From contig NW_017804032.1 of NCBI RefSeq assembly GCF_001625305.1, forward strand, positions 2,313,036-2,377,035: 64,000 nt of DNA, in the 5' to 3' direction. The DNA comes from Branchiostoma belcheri (Eukaryota; Chordata; Leptocardii; Amphioxiformes; Branchiostomatidae). The notes beneath the pieces were generated by a model. That model made no database searches and was not told the DNA's origin. It saw only the letters and a list, made by a program, of their open reading frames with translations. Below, one piece after another: positions 1 to 13,975 of this stretch. The stretch's first letter is position 1; every line of letters begins with the position of its first letter. A program made the position numbers and the translations under genes.

Positions 1-26
1 TTGAAAGACTGTTGATCCATTGATTA

Positions 27-67
27 CTACCACCACCACCTACTTCTACTGCTACTACAAGTTTCAT

Positions 68-105
<38 letters not shown>

Positions 106-238
106 GCACTACTACTGCCACTACCACCACCACCACTACTACTAATACTACTACTACTACACCTACCACCACCACTACTACTAGTACTACTACTACTACT
201 AACGTTACTACTACTACTACTACTACCACTACTAACGT

Positions 239-274
<36 letters not shown>

Positions 275-298
275 CACTACTACTAGTACTACTACTAA
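27..298. repeat. (CTA/TAC)n triplet repeat
   Basis: Long imperfect CTA-triplet array broken by CCA and ACG triplets. The minus strand reads as a poly-Ser open frame, but that is only a consequence of the triplet. It lies in the intron just before the guanylyl cyclase last exon. Confidence 0.95.
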
Positions 299-391
299 AT
301 TCAATTAATCGAAAAAGCAAATCAAAATACTAATTGATATCACAACTGTGAATAATAATAGCGTTATTGACAAAACTTTATCTCTGTACAG

Positions 392-499
392 GGTAAGGGT
401 ATGGTGGAGACATACTGGCTCCATGGCCGCTCGGACATGACCTTTGACCTCCCTGACGTCACTCTTGCCGCCCCATTGGAGGAACACGAGTTTAAGTAA
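392..499 (+). CDS. C-terminal exon of a receptor-type guanylyl cyclase (gene truncated by the window edge)
   Basis: An acceptor (ctctgtacag) is followed by 35 codons and TAA. The peptide begins GKGMVETYWLHG. This matches the conserved end of the guanylyl cyclase catalytic domain, where receptor cyclases such as the natriuretic peptide receptors read GKG.. TYWL.G. It is followed by a 23-residue acidic tail ending EEHEFK. The enzyme makes cGMP from GTP at the cytoplasmic face of the membrane. Only the last beta strand is present, so the subfamily cannot be given; the rest of the gene lies left of the window. I infer phase 0 at the acceptor. The alternative, a chance match, is unlikely given splice site, motif and stop together. 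Confidence 0.75.
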   Translation, partial: GKGMVETYWLHGRSDMTFDLPDVTLAAPLEEHEFK

Positions 500-2026
500 G
501 GGAAGTGGTATGCAACCTTACGTTTCTTCTCAAGATGGTGAGAAGACCGAGACTCAATCGTCTTCTTAATATTCTCATGAACATTCCAGAGGGAAGACTA
601 GGGAAAAAACAGCATTTTTTTAGGGATATCTATGTAGTCTGATCTTTAACAACTGGAGCTAATAATGCTGGAAACCGTTTTGGTATCTTCTTATGTGTTG
701 ATAAGCAATATTCATGTGTTGTGTTCTTGATGATATGTAAGCATCTGTTTAGCTTGAAAACGTCATGTTAGTTTGTAAGATATCCAAAATGAATGTGAAG
801 CAGAGAATTTAGTATTGTTTAGTTGGTCAATGGTAATGCATATCAATGGCAGAGACTATGGAAACAACTCTGCAGCACTGAAACCATATATAGTAGCTCT
901 AGCATTCAAAACATCCAGTACATAGTTTATGGGTCATTTAACAACCCTGATTTAGATGATGTTATGTATCATGTTGGTATCAGATGAGTCATTTCTCGTA
1001 TGTTAACGGCCTGGAGCTTTCAGAACTAGAAAGAAAGGGCCTATATTACTACGTATTTTCGTGTTGCATGTATGGTTTCAAATATATCTACAAGATGATT
1101 TTTTGTGCATAAGCCATTTGATTGGAACAGTTTTGTGCATCATCGATCTTTGCATAATGTATTATGGACATGCTGTAAGAGATAGATGATGAAATGGTAA
1201 AAGTTTACTATTACCAATGCGTGGTTCTGTATCTTTCTGTAAGGAGATTATCATGGCAGAAAACGTGACCGTAATTCGTTCAGTCATTTTTGTTTTTAGT
1301 CCTTTGAAAATATCGTGAAGCTTGTTAGGTCATTTTCATCTAGATCTAACCTAGTTAATTTTCTGGAAAGATTCTGCAATAATCTTGGTGTTCGCTTGGA
1401 GCGCAATTACTGCATGCACCGTTGTAAGTTAAAGTCACAGACTCGCCTGACAAATAATGAGCTGTTTTGTAGGTTATCCAATTATCAGTCACGTACTTTT
1501 TAACTGTTTCGTAGTGGCATTTCTGAACATTCATGTTATTAAATGTAGTTGGATCATATTGAATCTGTTTCATTTCTAATGTTGTATGACCACATCCACA
1601 ACTGTCATCCCAAATGCCCCCCCCCACACACACAAACACACACTCTCCAAGCAGAGGTTTAGGTTTGACTTTTATTTTTGGCGTGTTTTAGGCATTTTAT
1701 CGGACTTTCTTTACTGTACAGGTAACGTTTTTTACGTCAGCCTCGGGCAAATGGAAACTGCCTGGCAAATGGATACTGTCAGGCCAATTTGATACCGTCT
1801 TTGCAGCCACCGAAAAATCTTCTTGGAGATGCCCCCCCCCCCACATACACACATTCTCAATGCACCACAAAGCGCATGCGCCTGAGATGACCCTGAGAAT
1901 CGAACTCCTCCTTGTAAACAAGCTGACTGGACTTGACTTTTAATGCGCGGTCTGAGAAGGTGGAAGTCTGGTCGGTCTTTCCGCCGCTGGCTGCGCTTCT
2001 CGGTCATATCGTCTCCTGAGGAGGCC
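500..2026. other. Intergenic spacer between the cyclase gene and mosaic gene 1
   Basis: No coding exon recognised. It must hold the cyclase 3' UTR, the promoter of gene 1 and perhaps a 5' UTR exon. Two short poly-C/ACAC tracts occur near 1616-1640 and 1832-1855. No clear TATA box or AATAAA signal stands out. Confidence 0.6.
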
Positions 2027-5000
2027 ATGATGTGGGGAGGTCTGCTCTTGGTGCTGACGGTGTCGGTGGCCTGTATCACAGGTACGGCCAGGCATACACG
2101 GGTCTTTCTGATCAATATTCAACGAGTTTCATGAAAGGAATTATTTTTGTTTACTATTCCGTTCTCTAGTATGGTGTGTTCTGGCACGAAAAATGACGCT
2201 TAGTTTTGGAGCTTTCTAATTGTACCAGCGTAACATGTACTCGTTCACCGCAGTGCCCAGCGAGGGTACATATTACTTTCGTAACAGTAATTATATTTAA
2301 AAGCTTCGAGGCACATGAATGATGACGGGAATGTATTAAATGAAGTTAAAGATATGGCCAACGCCTCATTCGAAGAATGCTCTAAATTGTCATACTAAAT
2401 CGTGTGCATGTGCAATCACAGGGGCCAGTCATAAATGTCATGATTGATATTTAGACGGATCATCTATTTTAACATCACTACTTCCCTTGATGTCCAATCC
2501 TTCGTCAGTCGTTTAAAATCAGTCAGCGTATTGAATGGACAATTTTTGAAGTTTTTGATGCACCCAAACACATGTTTGTACTGCTTTTATCCGTATTTCT
2601 AGGGCTAGTTTTCCTAGACAGCTTATATAGGAAAGATAAGGATCTTAACAACAACAACAGTACAAGTATGCACGAGAGGTCGTCTGCACATGGACCAACC
2701 GCGGGTTTAGGGACAGCGTTGCCATAGTTACGCCAGGGTCTTTGTCTGCGACATAACGTGATCTGACTCGCGATTCTGTCCTGAACAATGTAGCTACAGA
2801 ATCTGAGTACAAAAGGTCTGCGGCGACGGATCTCTCTGTAAAATTGGCCGAATGAATGGTGAAGTTGAAATGAATACAAATTCTTAAGGACGGGAAAATC
2901 GTTTCAGATCTTAGAAGAAATCGAAAGACGTGGCCAGACTGAAGATGGTTCAGCTGGAATTACGTAATACAATGCTAATATTACACGGTAACATATGAGG
3001 GAACATTCGTGTTGCTATATAACCATTATCATATGAAGGAACATTAGTAATTCTGGTCAAGAAGGTTAAATACAAGTATTTAACCTCCTTGTTCTGGTTA
3101 AACACCTTAACGTCATGAAACGCAGGCAGCGAAAAAAAATTGGAGCGTAACGTAGAATAGTTTTACCTGGATAACATATGGCTGCTTATTATAAGTAGTA
3201 CTAGTTCGCACCCCATTGCAGTCTAGGCTTATTAATATTATACAGTCAAACTTGGTCCAACGACCACGTCCATAAAACGACCATCGGTTTAGGACGACCG
3301 AGTTTTGCAGGTCCTGATTTTCCCCCATAGGCCACAAGCATTAAGCATTGTGTCCAAGACGACCTATTGTCTTCTGTGCATATTATTATATGCATATATA
3401 TTTCCTATACAGCCAAGAAGGCCCGTCAGGGATGTCAGTCCATAAAGATGGACATGTGTAGAGACGCTGGTTACAGGAGAACCAAGTTTCCGAACCGCCT
3501 GGGCCACCGCAAGCAGGACCACGCCGCGAACGACGCACAATATCACCTCCTCGACGTCATCATCAACGGCGAGTGTTCGGCACATTTCAAGACACTGGCG
3601 TGCCTGTTGTACGCGCCCCCTTGCGATAATCTTGAGGACGACACCGGCCTGCCAGTGTACCCCTGCAGGAGTCTGTGCAGGGCTGCGAAAGACGACTGTC
3701 TGCCGTGGCTGGAGGCGAACGGGTATCGCTGGCCACGGATCTTCAACTGTTCCCAGTTCCCAGACCGCAGGGAAGAAAAATGCAACGGGCATGTGGAGAG
3801 GACATCCGCTCAGTCATTCACTGGTGAGCTTGAGTGCATACATAATGGTATTCACGTCTGAGACAACTGTTAATGAGATGCTCTAACTACTAGCTATCGC
3901 TGTTTTTGTCCGCATCATATACATGCAAATTAGTTGAAGACATATGCAAATTATTGGGAGGCAAATCAACCAATCGTCACTCACCTTTTGTCTACCACTC
4001 GCTATGCCGTGACGTTATGGCGATCGCTTGCATATGTAAGTACACCGGTTCTTCTTACTTTATCTCAGCGACGTTACTTTTCAGGGACGTGTGAGACTAT
4101 AACCATACCACTGTGCGCCGACGTGAGCTACAGCACCGCTGGCTACCCTAACCACCTGGGCCAGGGCAGCCAAGAAGCGGCATCCCTGGACGCCCACATG
4201 TTCTTCCCGCTTGTGAAAGTCCAGTGTTCCCCGCATCTGAAGGAGTTCGTGTGCGGCATGTATGCGCCCCCTTGCGACTCGCAGCGGAACGCCCCGCCCC
4301 TGCGCCCGTGTAGGAGCCTGTGCCAGGCCGCCAGGTCGGGCTGCGAGGATTGGATGAGCAAGTTTGGGTTCAGATGGCCTGGATCACTAGAGTGTGACCT
4401 ACTGCCGACAGTAGGGGAAGAGGAAGACTGTTTTGGACACGTTCCTACCCTTCCTCCTCCGACATACCCACCAGCAGAAGGTAAAGATTAGCAGTTTGAC
4501 GTTTTAATTCGATATGATGCTGCACGCAGCTAATCTGGTGCAAGGAAGACACTTTGGAAGAATATATTGTACATGTATATCCTTCACTGTCCACAATTCT
4601 TTCTCAGTCGGCACAATACAAAATAAAAATCAAGCATCAGGACAACTTCAATGAAGAATCAACCATAATCTTTACTATCAGGACTTATTTCCCCAGCTTG
4701 ATTTGAAATGTCTTATAATTATAATAATCATTATATGTTTTTCACTGTTTACAGGTAAATGCGAGGACATCACTATACCGTACTGTCAGAACTTACAGTA
4801 CGGCAAAACGCGTTTCCCTCATGCCAGAGAGGACATTCTAGATCAACAGGAAGCAAGCCGGGAGATCGAGCATCTATTCATGACCCATTTTGGGCCCGAC
4901 TGCTCTCCGCACCTGAGGCAGTTTGTGTGTCACATGTATGCGCCACCTTGCGGAAGCGATGAGATACCGCAGCTCCCCTGCCGCAGTCTCTGTGAGGCAG

Positions 5001-6806
5001 TGAGGGCTGAGTGTATGGAGCGCAGCTGGCCAGAAAGCCTCAACTGCAACTACCTACCACCTGACGACGAGGCGCCTTGCGTAGGCATTGTCGAGCCAAC
5101 AGAAGCGCCGCCTAGCGGTAAGCACACAAACCTTATTAGACCAGAAAGCAGTAGGCTACTTATGCCTTATATTTGTATTTCAGCTATATTTTTAATATAT
5201 TAAAGCTAAGCTGTGTTCAGGTCTTAGGACAGGAGATCCTGAACCTAACATTTTGTTTCTTGACAAAAGTAAGAGATTTCTTGATTTCTTTTGGCTGTGA
5301 ACAGAAGAAATCTCATGTGTTGAGTACAGTCAAGCGGTATAACAAGATGGCGTCTCTACTTTTCCAGTGTCACCATCCGAGCTTCTTGATAGGATCCTGC
5401 GGGACTATGACAGGAGGTTACGTCCAGACACGGGGCCAACCACCGTCAACATCGGCATGACCTTGCGAAGAATCCTGGCACTCGTATGCAAATTTGTCTA
5501 CTCAGTCGCCTATGAGATGAATTATAACTTGTTAAATTTGAAATTTTATTGAATACATAGCCTGACAAGTCGTTCTTTTCCATTTACCAGAATACCAAGA
5601 ACGCTCTTCTTACCCTACATACCTGGATCAACATGGTAGGTTAACGTTTCGACGTCTTGTCTTCAACTTTGTAGACCTACTACCCATTGAAGGTTGCATG
5701 AATGATGTAGATTTTGTTGCACAACTTGACATGTACCAGCTCGTTGATGAATCATAAAAGCATGATTTGAACAGCTAAATATAGAATTTTATTTAAAAAC
5801 AAATGTGAAATATTGCATCAGCAGCTCATACGAGAGGCATCAATTTATCTTCATACAGGAATGGAAGGACAAAAGGTTGATTTACGGAAACACGGGAGTG
5901 AGGAGGCTGGAGATATCTGTGAGATACCTTTGGATGCCGGACATCTTCCTCATATCAGGGTGCGAACAATACCTTTTTGGTTTACATTGGTTTTAAAAAT
6001 GTCATTGCTCTTAACCTGAGAACAGGATATACACACAGTTTGATGAGTTTCGTCAACATCGTGATAGATTTAAAACGCTTTTTTTCTCTCCAGTGTTAAG
6101 GCAGAGGAGATGCCGTTGCCCCTGACAACAGAAGCGTCCATCTTTAGTGACGGAACCGTGCGGTATGTCGTCCCCTGGACCTTCACTGTGCCGTGTAGGA
6201 AACGGTCAGAGTCGGACTGGGACTGCCGGGTGGTGTTCCAGTCGTGGAACAAGGTAAGGAGAATGCTGGGTAATCCTTCAGTGTAACGGCCAGGAACGTG
6301 GTAGAACCGTGTTACCGCCCTTGCCATGTATGTACTAGATAGTGTCGTAGACATGTTTACGGATAGTAGTCATTTGTTGATTACTACTAGTACAAAAGTA
6401 CCGAAGTAACTGGTTCCTTTCTCAGTACTCGGTGTGCAGTGGGGAGCCTTCCGCCCCAGATTTCTATTGCCGATGTTACGCCAACACTGGGTGTCAAGTT
6501 TCGGCGGCTTCAGCACTGCAAACTCCAAATAGGCAATGGAAACTGAGCTAGAACTGAGAGTACCTTCCACTGTTCCACATGCAACGATGTTATTTAACAA
6601 AAAATTTCTATTTCCAACAGCCAGCAGATGAGATCGCACTGTCGCCCGTCGAACACTTTTTGGACGCGGAGGAATACAACGGCGGCCTGCAGTGGAACGT
6701 CCAGTCGGTGTCAGCTGATAGGCTGATCACGAACGTGCGTGATGAGGCAGACAAGTCCAGACTGATCTTCACATTGGTCGTGGCTAAACATGTTTCTGAA
6801 ATCTAA
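2027..6806 (+). CDS. Mosaic gene 1: secreted protein with three Frizzled CRDs and a Cys-loop receptor ligand-binding domain
   Basis: Exons by my model: 2027-2081, 3413-3823, 4085-4480, 4755-5117, 5368-5483, 5591-5635, 5859-5959, 6094-6253, 6621-6806 (610 aa, all GT-AG, phases 1,1,1,1,0,0,2,0). Residues 1-19 are a signal peptide, which decides the start. Residues about 19-155, 156-287 and 288-408 are Frizzled CRDs, each with ten cysteines, the YAPPC..PCRSLC core and, in the first two, the fPN.LGh motif; each is one exon with phase-1 borders, the hallmark of exon shuffling. Residues 409-610 are a Cys-loop receptor LBD: YDRRLRPDTGP, the loop D Trp in TLHTW, EWKDKRL, LWMPDIFL (loop A), a Cys-loop shortened to C-x9-C, then QSWNK (loop B). 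The protein stops at SRLIFTLVVAKHVSEI, where M1 would begin, so it should be secreted. CRDs bind Wnt lipids in known families; the LBD ligand is unknown. I know of no protein with this architecture. Confidence 0.85.
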
Positions 6807-7997
6807 GTAAAAGCTGCCAAGATGCAGCTGCAAATTTTAGTCAGAACATTTTTGTCGAAAGGAAGTTTTTTTTAAAGAATGATGTATCCGTTTCATATAT
6901 GGTCTCATAATTCACAATGAGTCTTGAAATGCAACGTGAATGATACAGCAATTGCAAAACAGGAAACGAGTAACGTAGCTGCATGTTCGTGGGAGTTGCA
7001 ATAAAGTATTGTTGGTTCTCAGCAGTAGAGGCAATACAGTAAGACCGAAGTTTGAACATTATATTATTAATACATTTTTATAATCTTCATTTCTGTTACT
7101 GGTGACACAAGCGATGTTGATATATCTGTAGACATGTGGCTTTGATTGCCAAATTGGTACAATTTAGGTTCTTATATTTTCATTAGGTCAGACATTGTGT
7201 AGTGACTTTTAATCTCTCTATACCAATTACAGTTCTAATATAGCCAGTAACAAGGTACGCGTTTGTATGAATATTGAAGTAATCACTAAAATCCCTTGAA
7301 GTTAAAATTGTTCAGTTTATGAAAGCTATGTGTGGATGACTGTTATCATAAAATGCAAATGTTATATACTTAATAGACCTCTTTTAATGTTGCTCTCTGG
7401 CACCCCTCCCCGAACTTGTTCAATGGAATAGCCCTACGCATCACAACTGGTACAGTAACTATGGATGTCAGGATTCTGAAGCTGGCTTATTCTCCCCCTA
7501 AATAAATGGCATCGTCGCAGTGACTGTTTCTTGTCACTAGTTTTAAATGTGTTGTCCTCTGCTTAAACCTTAAAGTTAAATCAAAGTCTAACCTCATTGG
7601 TCTAATGACCTACTTCAAAGAGGTGGCATGGCGTTTTAAAACTATCCGGAAGTATACATATAGATGTCATGCGGATGGAATGCGGCAGAATGATATCTTG
7701 AGCCTTGACCGGATAAGTGACAATATGTAGAGGGCAAAACCGCACGTCCTGTTTATACAATATGAATTAACCACCAACACGTTTCTCATCTTGAGATTTG
7801 CCAGATGGTGATATCTTCGCCGGTCAGTCACAGTGAATTGCGTATCACTGTGTAACATTTTCGGAGCACGTCTCAGTGACTTACAGCCGCGAACTGTGTA
7901 CTAGTTTTTGCCATAACGTTGTACCCCAAGGTTTAGTCAACAAAGGATTCAAATTTCGGACAGTCACACTGCCAACCTTTGACCTGACGTCATCAGG
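6807..7997. other. Spacer: gene 1 3' UTR and gene 2 upstream region
   Basis: AT-rich with no exon recognised. It contains the gene 1 poly(A) candidate. A CRE-like tgacgtcat (7985-7993) lies immediately before the gene 2 start codon. Confidence 0.5.
7000..7005 (+). terminator. Candidate poly(A) signal of gene 1
   Basis: AATAAA about 195 bases after the gene 1 stop codon, the first good match on this strand. Confidence 0.5.
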
Positions 7998-10900
7998 ATG
8001 TCCATGAAGATTCTAGTTGTGCTTTTGGTCACATCGGCGACAGGAACATCTGGTAAGTAATGATGGGTTTGTATTGTGTAAACAATTAGCAAAAGTTTGC
8101 TGTCTATTTGTATATATATAATGGCATCCTCTAACAATAATGTACAACAAAAACTCTGCGTTATTTGTGTACACCTGTTTTACAAAGAGGGAAGAAACAC
8201 GTGAACTATACATTCAATCAATGATAGCCTTATATATGTTCACCCCTCTGTATGCAATAGATGCAGTGTGGCACTTCTGTAGAGTTGCAGTGTTTATACG
8301 ACTGAACAAATAGGTGAACATCTCAAAGAATGTTTAGACCTTAGAACAAGTAATATAAGTTGCTTCATATATTGTCTTGTACGTAGGTTAATTTCGCTGT
8401 ACCTACGTATTTGTCTGTATGTTTACAGGTAGTTTAAGACCTTACGAAAGTCGCTGTACTTTTGTAGTGTCAATAAAGTTCTCTCTGTAAATAAATGTAC
8501 TGCATTTAGCCCACATGGACATGAATGTGTAAATAAACATCGTTGTCATTGTCATTTGTCGATGAAGGTTAGACATCCAGGTAATAATATGCACCAGAAG
8601 ACAGTTGCTCAAACAATTGAATAGACTTTGAGAACTGTCAGACGTTTCAAGTAGCATCTACCTCAGTCTACTTTTACTTTTTTCAGTTGCACGACCACCG
8701 GAATGGGTTGACCGAGAAGGCGACCAGGATGTGGTTACTATCAGCGAGATTACTATCGGGTTAGGGAACACGGTGAAACTGCGCTGCCCCGCCACAGGCG
8801 AGCCCCGTCCGTCCATCACATGGCTGAAGGCCGGGCAGGAAATCACGGTGCCCGACAGATATGGACGCTACAAGGTGTGACAGTAGGATGTGCTGATGAA
8901 TGTCGATAGCAAACCAGTATACATGCCTAAGACCACAGCAAGTAATTCTTATGAACTATATCAGCACTCACATTAACTTTCGCTTGATTTTGGAAAAAAA
9001 ATGGGCAAAGATGTCTGATGCCATACCGGAACGTGTTCGTGTATGGCAGATAAATATGAAGAGAGGAGACATGACAAGGCTCTGATTTAATGTTTTGTCT
9101 TTCTCTTTGATGTATTTCATTCCTTTTATATGTGATAGTTGCCATGTCGGCACAGTAAACTTAGCACAGTATGGGTATCATTTCTTGTTTAACGTTAACA
9201 AGGTTTATGGTGCCAAAATTTGAAAATGTAGGAATCTTGTTTTTTGGCCTGCCTAGTTTTCTTTGCTCTATCGCATTAGATTTGGAGTCTGTGGAGGATG
9301 TCATCCATAAAATTTACTTGCTGTGACCTAATGAATTTTAAACTTGGAAAAGAGAGGTGGATGTAGGTGGATGACAACGATAATCATTACTTTTTCGATG
9401 AGCCTATAAGCTAAATGTCTTTTGCAACAAGTCAGATCGTATCCAAACAACATCTGCATTTTTGTATGCATTTTCTGTCGCAGATCCGAGACAGGTCCTG
9501 GACCCTCGTGATCTCCACCATCTCGCCGTCAGAGGCCGGTCTTTACACCTGTGTCGTCAAGAATGAACACGGCAGTATCAGTCACACCTACAGGGTGACT
9601 GTAACAGGTGACGTCCTCACATAACACTATGTGTAATACGTAAGAGGGAAAAATGTTGTGTTTCCAGTTTTAGTCCTGAAACAAAATTAGGGTCGATATG
9701 TAGGGATTATCTTTTTTTTTATCCTTTGGCGTTCTCTAGTGATCCAACAAAAACTTTACGAGTATCAAAGTAAAACATGCGTGAGGACACTTTTATTTTT
9801 AATGTTGTAAAACCGATAGTACAATGTTTCATCACTCAGGTGTCAGATCATGGAGCTAGAAAAGGTCGATCAGCTCGAAATAATTATATCCATTGCAGGG
9901 ATCCACACAATAAAGGCTAGGCTTGGCAGTTTTTCCTAGGGTCGGTCGGGAAATAGGAAACAACATGTTTCCCTAGGCCTTACCATGCCTATCTGTCCAT
10001 GCATAGGGTAGCTGATGTACAGATGGTTCGGATCAATACCTCCCTCGTGTAGGGTCTTCCGTTTGAAAATATGCGGCAGGACAAATGTCAATATTTATAA
10101 ATGTGTCAGGAAAACGTAAAGACTTCCTGTGGTGCTGCCTTTCAATATGCTCTATTCTAAATAAGCCACTAGGCTGACATAATGTTGTATGTACACGTAA
10201 ACAAGTGGAACGTTAACAGGCACTCTATGTTTCGTGGGGTGTAATTTTTAATTTGTTGCCCGTCTGACAAAATGGCAGGTTTTGCACTGTTGCACTCAAT
10301 ATCATACCCAGTCCCTGCTTTTAAACCACAGCTCCTGTCATTGCACCATGCAGATTCTGCCAGTGGCAATGTAAGCTATGTCAACATGTAGCCTTCACTA
10401 CGACATAGATTATGCAAATTGGGAGGGCAGCATATTGCATGATTAATCAGAAAATGCTACACTATCTTTCCTCTAACGGATATATAGGGCATCCTTACGT
10501 ATTTAATTTAGGTCGAGAACACAATCAAATATATACATATGTGTATTTAAGATAATTAAGACCTGATTTGCATATGATAATAATGAGTGAGTGCGAAGAT
10601 GCATAACTCGAAAATGATGGGAATTTCATATTTATGACATGCTGAGTGAGAAAAGATAGAGGGGAACTTCATTAGACATAATAAATTATGCAAATTAGAG
10701 CCATATAATGAACTGAAGTTGAGTTGTATCTTTCGCACTTACCAGGAGTAAGTGAAGTATTGTTCCTGGCGAGGAGAACCGACCTGCGGGTGATACACCT
10801 GGACAAACCCGCCGACCCTCATGTCTTTCTACCGGTACCTATCAGTCTCCAAAGCATCGCTGCCATCGACTATGACGTTGTAGACGGGGTATTATACTGG

Positions 10901-12167
10901 TCAGACGTCGAGAGGAAAGCCATCAGCCGCGTAAAGTTGATTGGCTCAGGTTTGATTCCAGTTTTTGTCTTGGCTATGTAGATTCAGATGTCTTATGATT
11001 TGAGAAATACGCATTGTGCATATGGCTATATGTATTGTGACCTCATGGTATCCTTGAAAAACATCTCTATATGTTTTCAACCCTTTCTAAAGTTTACCTA
11101 CTAGTAGCTTTCTTTGGTAATGTTCTTGCAGAAGAGTAAGGAGAACACAAACTAAAGATTAGGCATCCAGCAATTTAGAAGAAGGCAAGGCTTTTGCAGG
11201 TGAAGACCTATTCTTTAAGGGATGTTGACTGTTGCTGAACCCAATACAAGACACTTCGTATTAATGTACAGCATATAACGTTACCCCCAAAAGGTTGAAA
11301 ATTACACGAAAACTTGACTGACTGAAGTGACGTATGCTTGTCTTTTGCAGTTATTGGTGGTGATGTTGAAGATTTGATCACCACACAAGTAGAAAGCCCG
11401 GTCGGCATCGCAGTAGACTGGGTAGGAAGGAACCTTTACTGGGTTGACGACGAGACCAAGAGAATAGAAGTCATCAGCCTGGATGGGACATCACGAAAAG
11501 TCCTTATCAATGAGAACCTCGACCAACCACGAGCCATTGTGGTAGATCCTTCAGAAGGGTGAGTAGATTTTTCCGCATTAGACTTTTCTTACATACTTAG
11601 TCTATTGTCTAATGCATGTACTAGACGCAAGCTAGATAGATTCTACGTTTGACTGTTTGCATACTTGTTAGTACATTGTTGTAATCATCTCTACCCTTTC
11701 TCTTGAAACGTATATCTTCTACCTGTTTTCGATGTTGGTCTCGATCCACCAACGTCACTTTATGGTCCACTAGACCACTACTAACATTGAATATTGTTCA
11801 GATACATGTACTGGACGGACTGGGGCGCTGAACCGAAAATCGAGAGAGCGGGGCTGGACGGCAGCAGTCGCCGTGTTCTGGTCCAGACATCTGTGTACTG
11901 GCCTAATGGGCTGGCCATCGACTACACGGCCAGGAAAATATACTGGGGCGATGCGAGATTTCACAAAATCGAGTACGCCAACTTGGACGGGACAGATCGC
12001 AGAGTTCTGTTGGATAAAAACATAGAACACATCTTTGACTTGACTTTGCTGGGTAAGATATGAAAATTATTATTGATATTGAATAGCAGCTTAACACGCA
12101 CCACTGTTGAATAACGTGAAGAAAATGCAATCATAAATGGCCGATAATTTTTTTCTTAATCATATTT

Positions 12168-12206
<39 letters not shown>

Positions 12207-13935
12207 GCATCAGTAGAGATGCATAGCGGCTGTAGACATGTCCCTCCAGGATGCTCTGTTTTCTGCCAGCGCTCTCCATCAGTTCTGCTGACCCCTAGAA
12301 TATCCAGTGTCCACATCAATGTTTCATTAATCAACGGTCGGTGATTGTGGTGCAATTTTCACCAAACCCTCTAGACGGTGCTAAATGGTGACAATGGCTT
12401 TTCCATGTCTGACACAGATGATTACGTTTACTGGACGGACTGGGAGAGCAGCAGCGTAGGGCGCGTACACAAGACCACGGGAGAAGACCGACTGGTTATT
12501 GCGGACGGCCTTCTTGACCCCATGGGTCTGAAGGCAGTGAATATGCAGGAAACGGAAGGTAGGCCGAAGAATCTTTATAGCAATTCATTTGTTAGCCTGG
12601 AGTCCTGCCTTGTTTGGTATCGTAGCGGATCTTGCGGAGCGAACCAAAGCTAACGAGGCTAGGCTCCAGGCTATTCACTCGAAACCCATTTTCTGGTGTC
12701 CGTTTCCAACAGATATCTATTTCTTTAAAAGCCCCCCCCCCCATATTCTATAGCTTCATAATATACGGAATTGTAAATGTTGAGTTATCACTCAAGCATC
12801 AGAGACACAAAAGAAGTACAGCCTATTTCTGAAACTGGTTGAGTAACCCCATGATGTGGAGCGCTCATTTTCTTATTACAGAACAGACAAGCCCCTGCCA
12901 TCCCAACAATGGCGGCTGTTCCCATCTCTGTCTGCTGTCGCCAGATCCCCCTCACTACAGGTGTGCCTGTCCCACGGGGGTCAGGTTACAGGGGGATGGA
13001 CGGACATGTGCTGACGGTATGTCATCATATCTATAGACTTTTTATTGTTAGATAAATAGCTGAAGATTCGTACTGAAAGTTTTTTAAAATCTTTTAGGGA
13101 GGCCGATTTCTAGTAATCTCCAAGCAGATTCTGTGGGGCAAGGGGACTTTATGTTGACCACCTGTATCCATCAGGCAGAAAAGTCTCGTTTCCCCACAGA
13201 ATCTCCCTGGAGATTACATTGCTAGACGGTATAGACGATGAAAATATGGCTGTTTTCAGTTTAGATTTGTCACCTTGACTTAAACGTTTCTTTAGTCTGG
13301 GTACCATCCCGGTTAGTTTACGTCCGCTCCCGCAGTCGCTGGTTGGTAGTGACAGTGGGAGCGGACGTTAACTAACCAGGATGGTACCCAGGCTAACGTT
13401 TCTCAGTCGTGTGTGGTTTCTTGTGGATGAATTTGACATCCCCACTGCTCAGGACCGACCGAAATGTTACTGGTGGCCAGACAGAAAGACCTGCGGATGA
13501 TATCCCTGGACACGCCCGGCTACACAGACCAAGTTTTACAGATCGATGACATCAGACACGCCATCGCTATCGACTATGACGTGGTGGACGGGCTTCTGTA
13601 CTGGACAGACGACAAGAACAAAGCCATCAGACGGGCCAAATTAGATGGAACAGGTTTGACACCTATTACCGCTCTAGCAATTAACCAAGTTTCAAATTGT
13701 AACATCGTTGAAAATCATATAGGTTGTCTCCATTTTGTTTTCTTTTTACCACTAACACGTGAAAACTCTTTATTCATCAAGCTTTCAACCTTTCAAATGG
13801 TCTATGAAAATTGTGAAATCGTAAATATCTCTGCAAAGAAGTGCTGGAGAAAATGGTATGCATGTATATTCTGAAAGGTGATTCGAATGAAAGTATGTAA
13901 TGATTAGCCAAACATTTGACAAAAAATGCTGCTAC

Positions 13936-13975
<40 letters not shown>

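Noticed and set aside
27..320. Minus-strand poly-Ser open frame
   Set aside because: It is a by-product of the CTA triplet repeat, with no domain or splice context.
3364..3792. 142-codon minus-strand open frame
   Set aside because: It is antisense to the first CRD exon of gene 1; the plus strand has the ten-cysteine pattern and splice sites.
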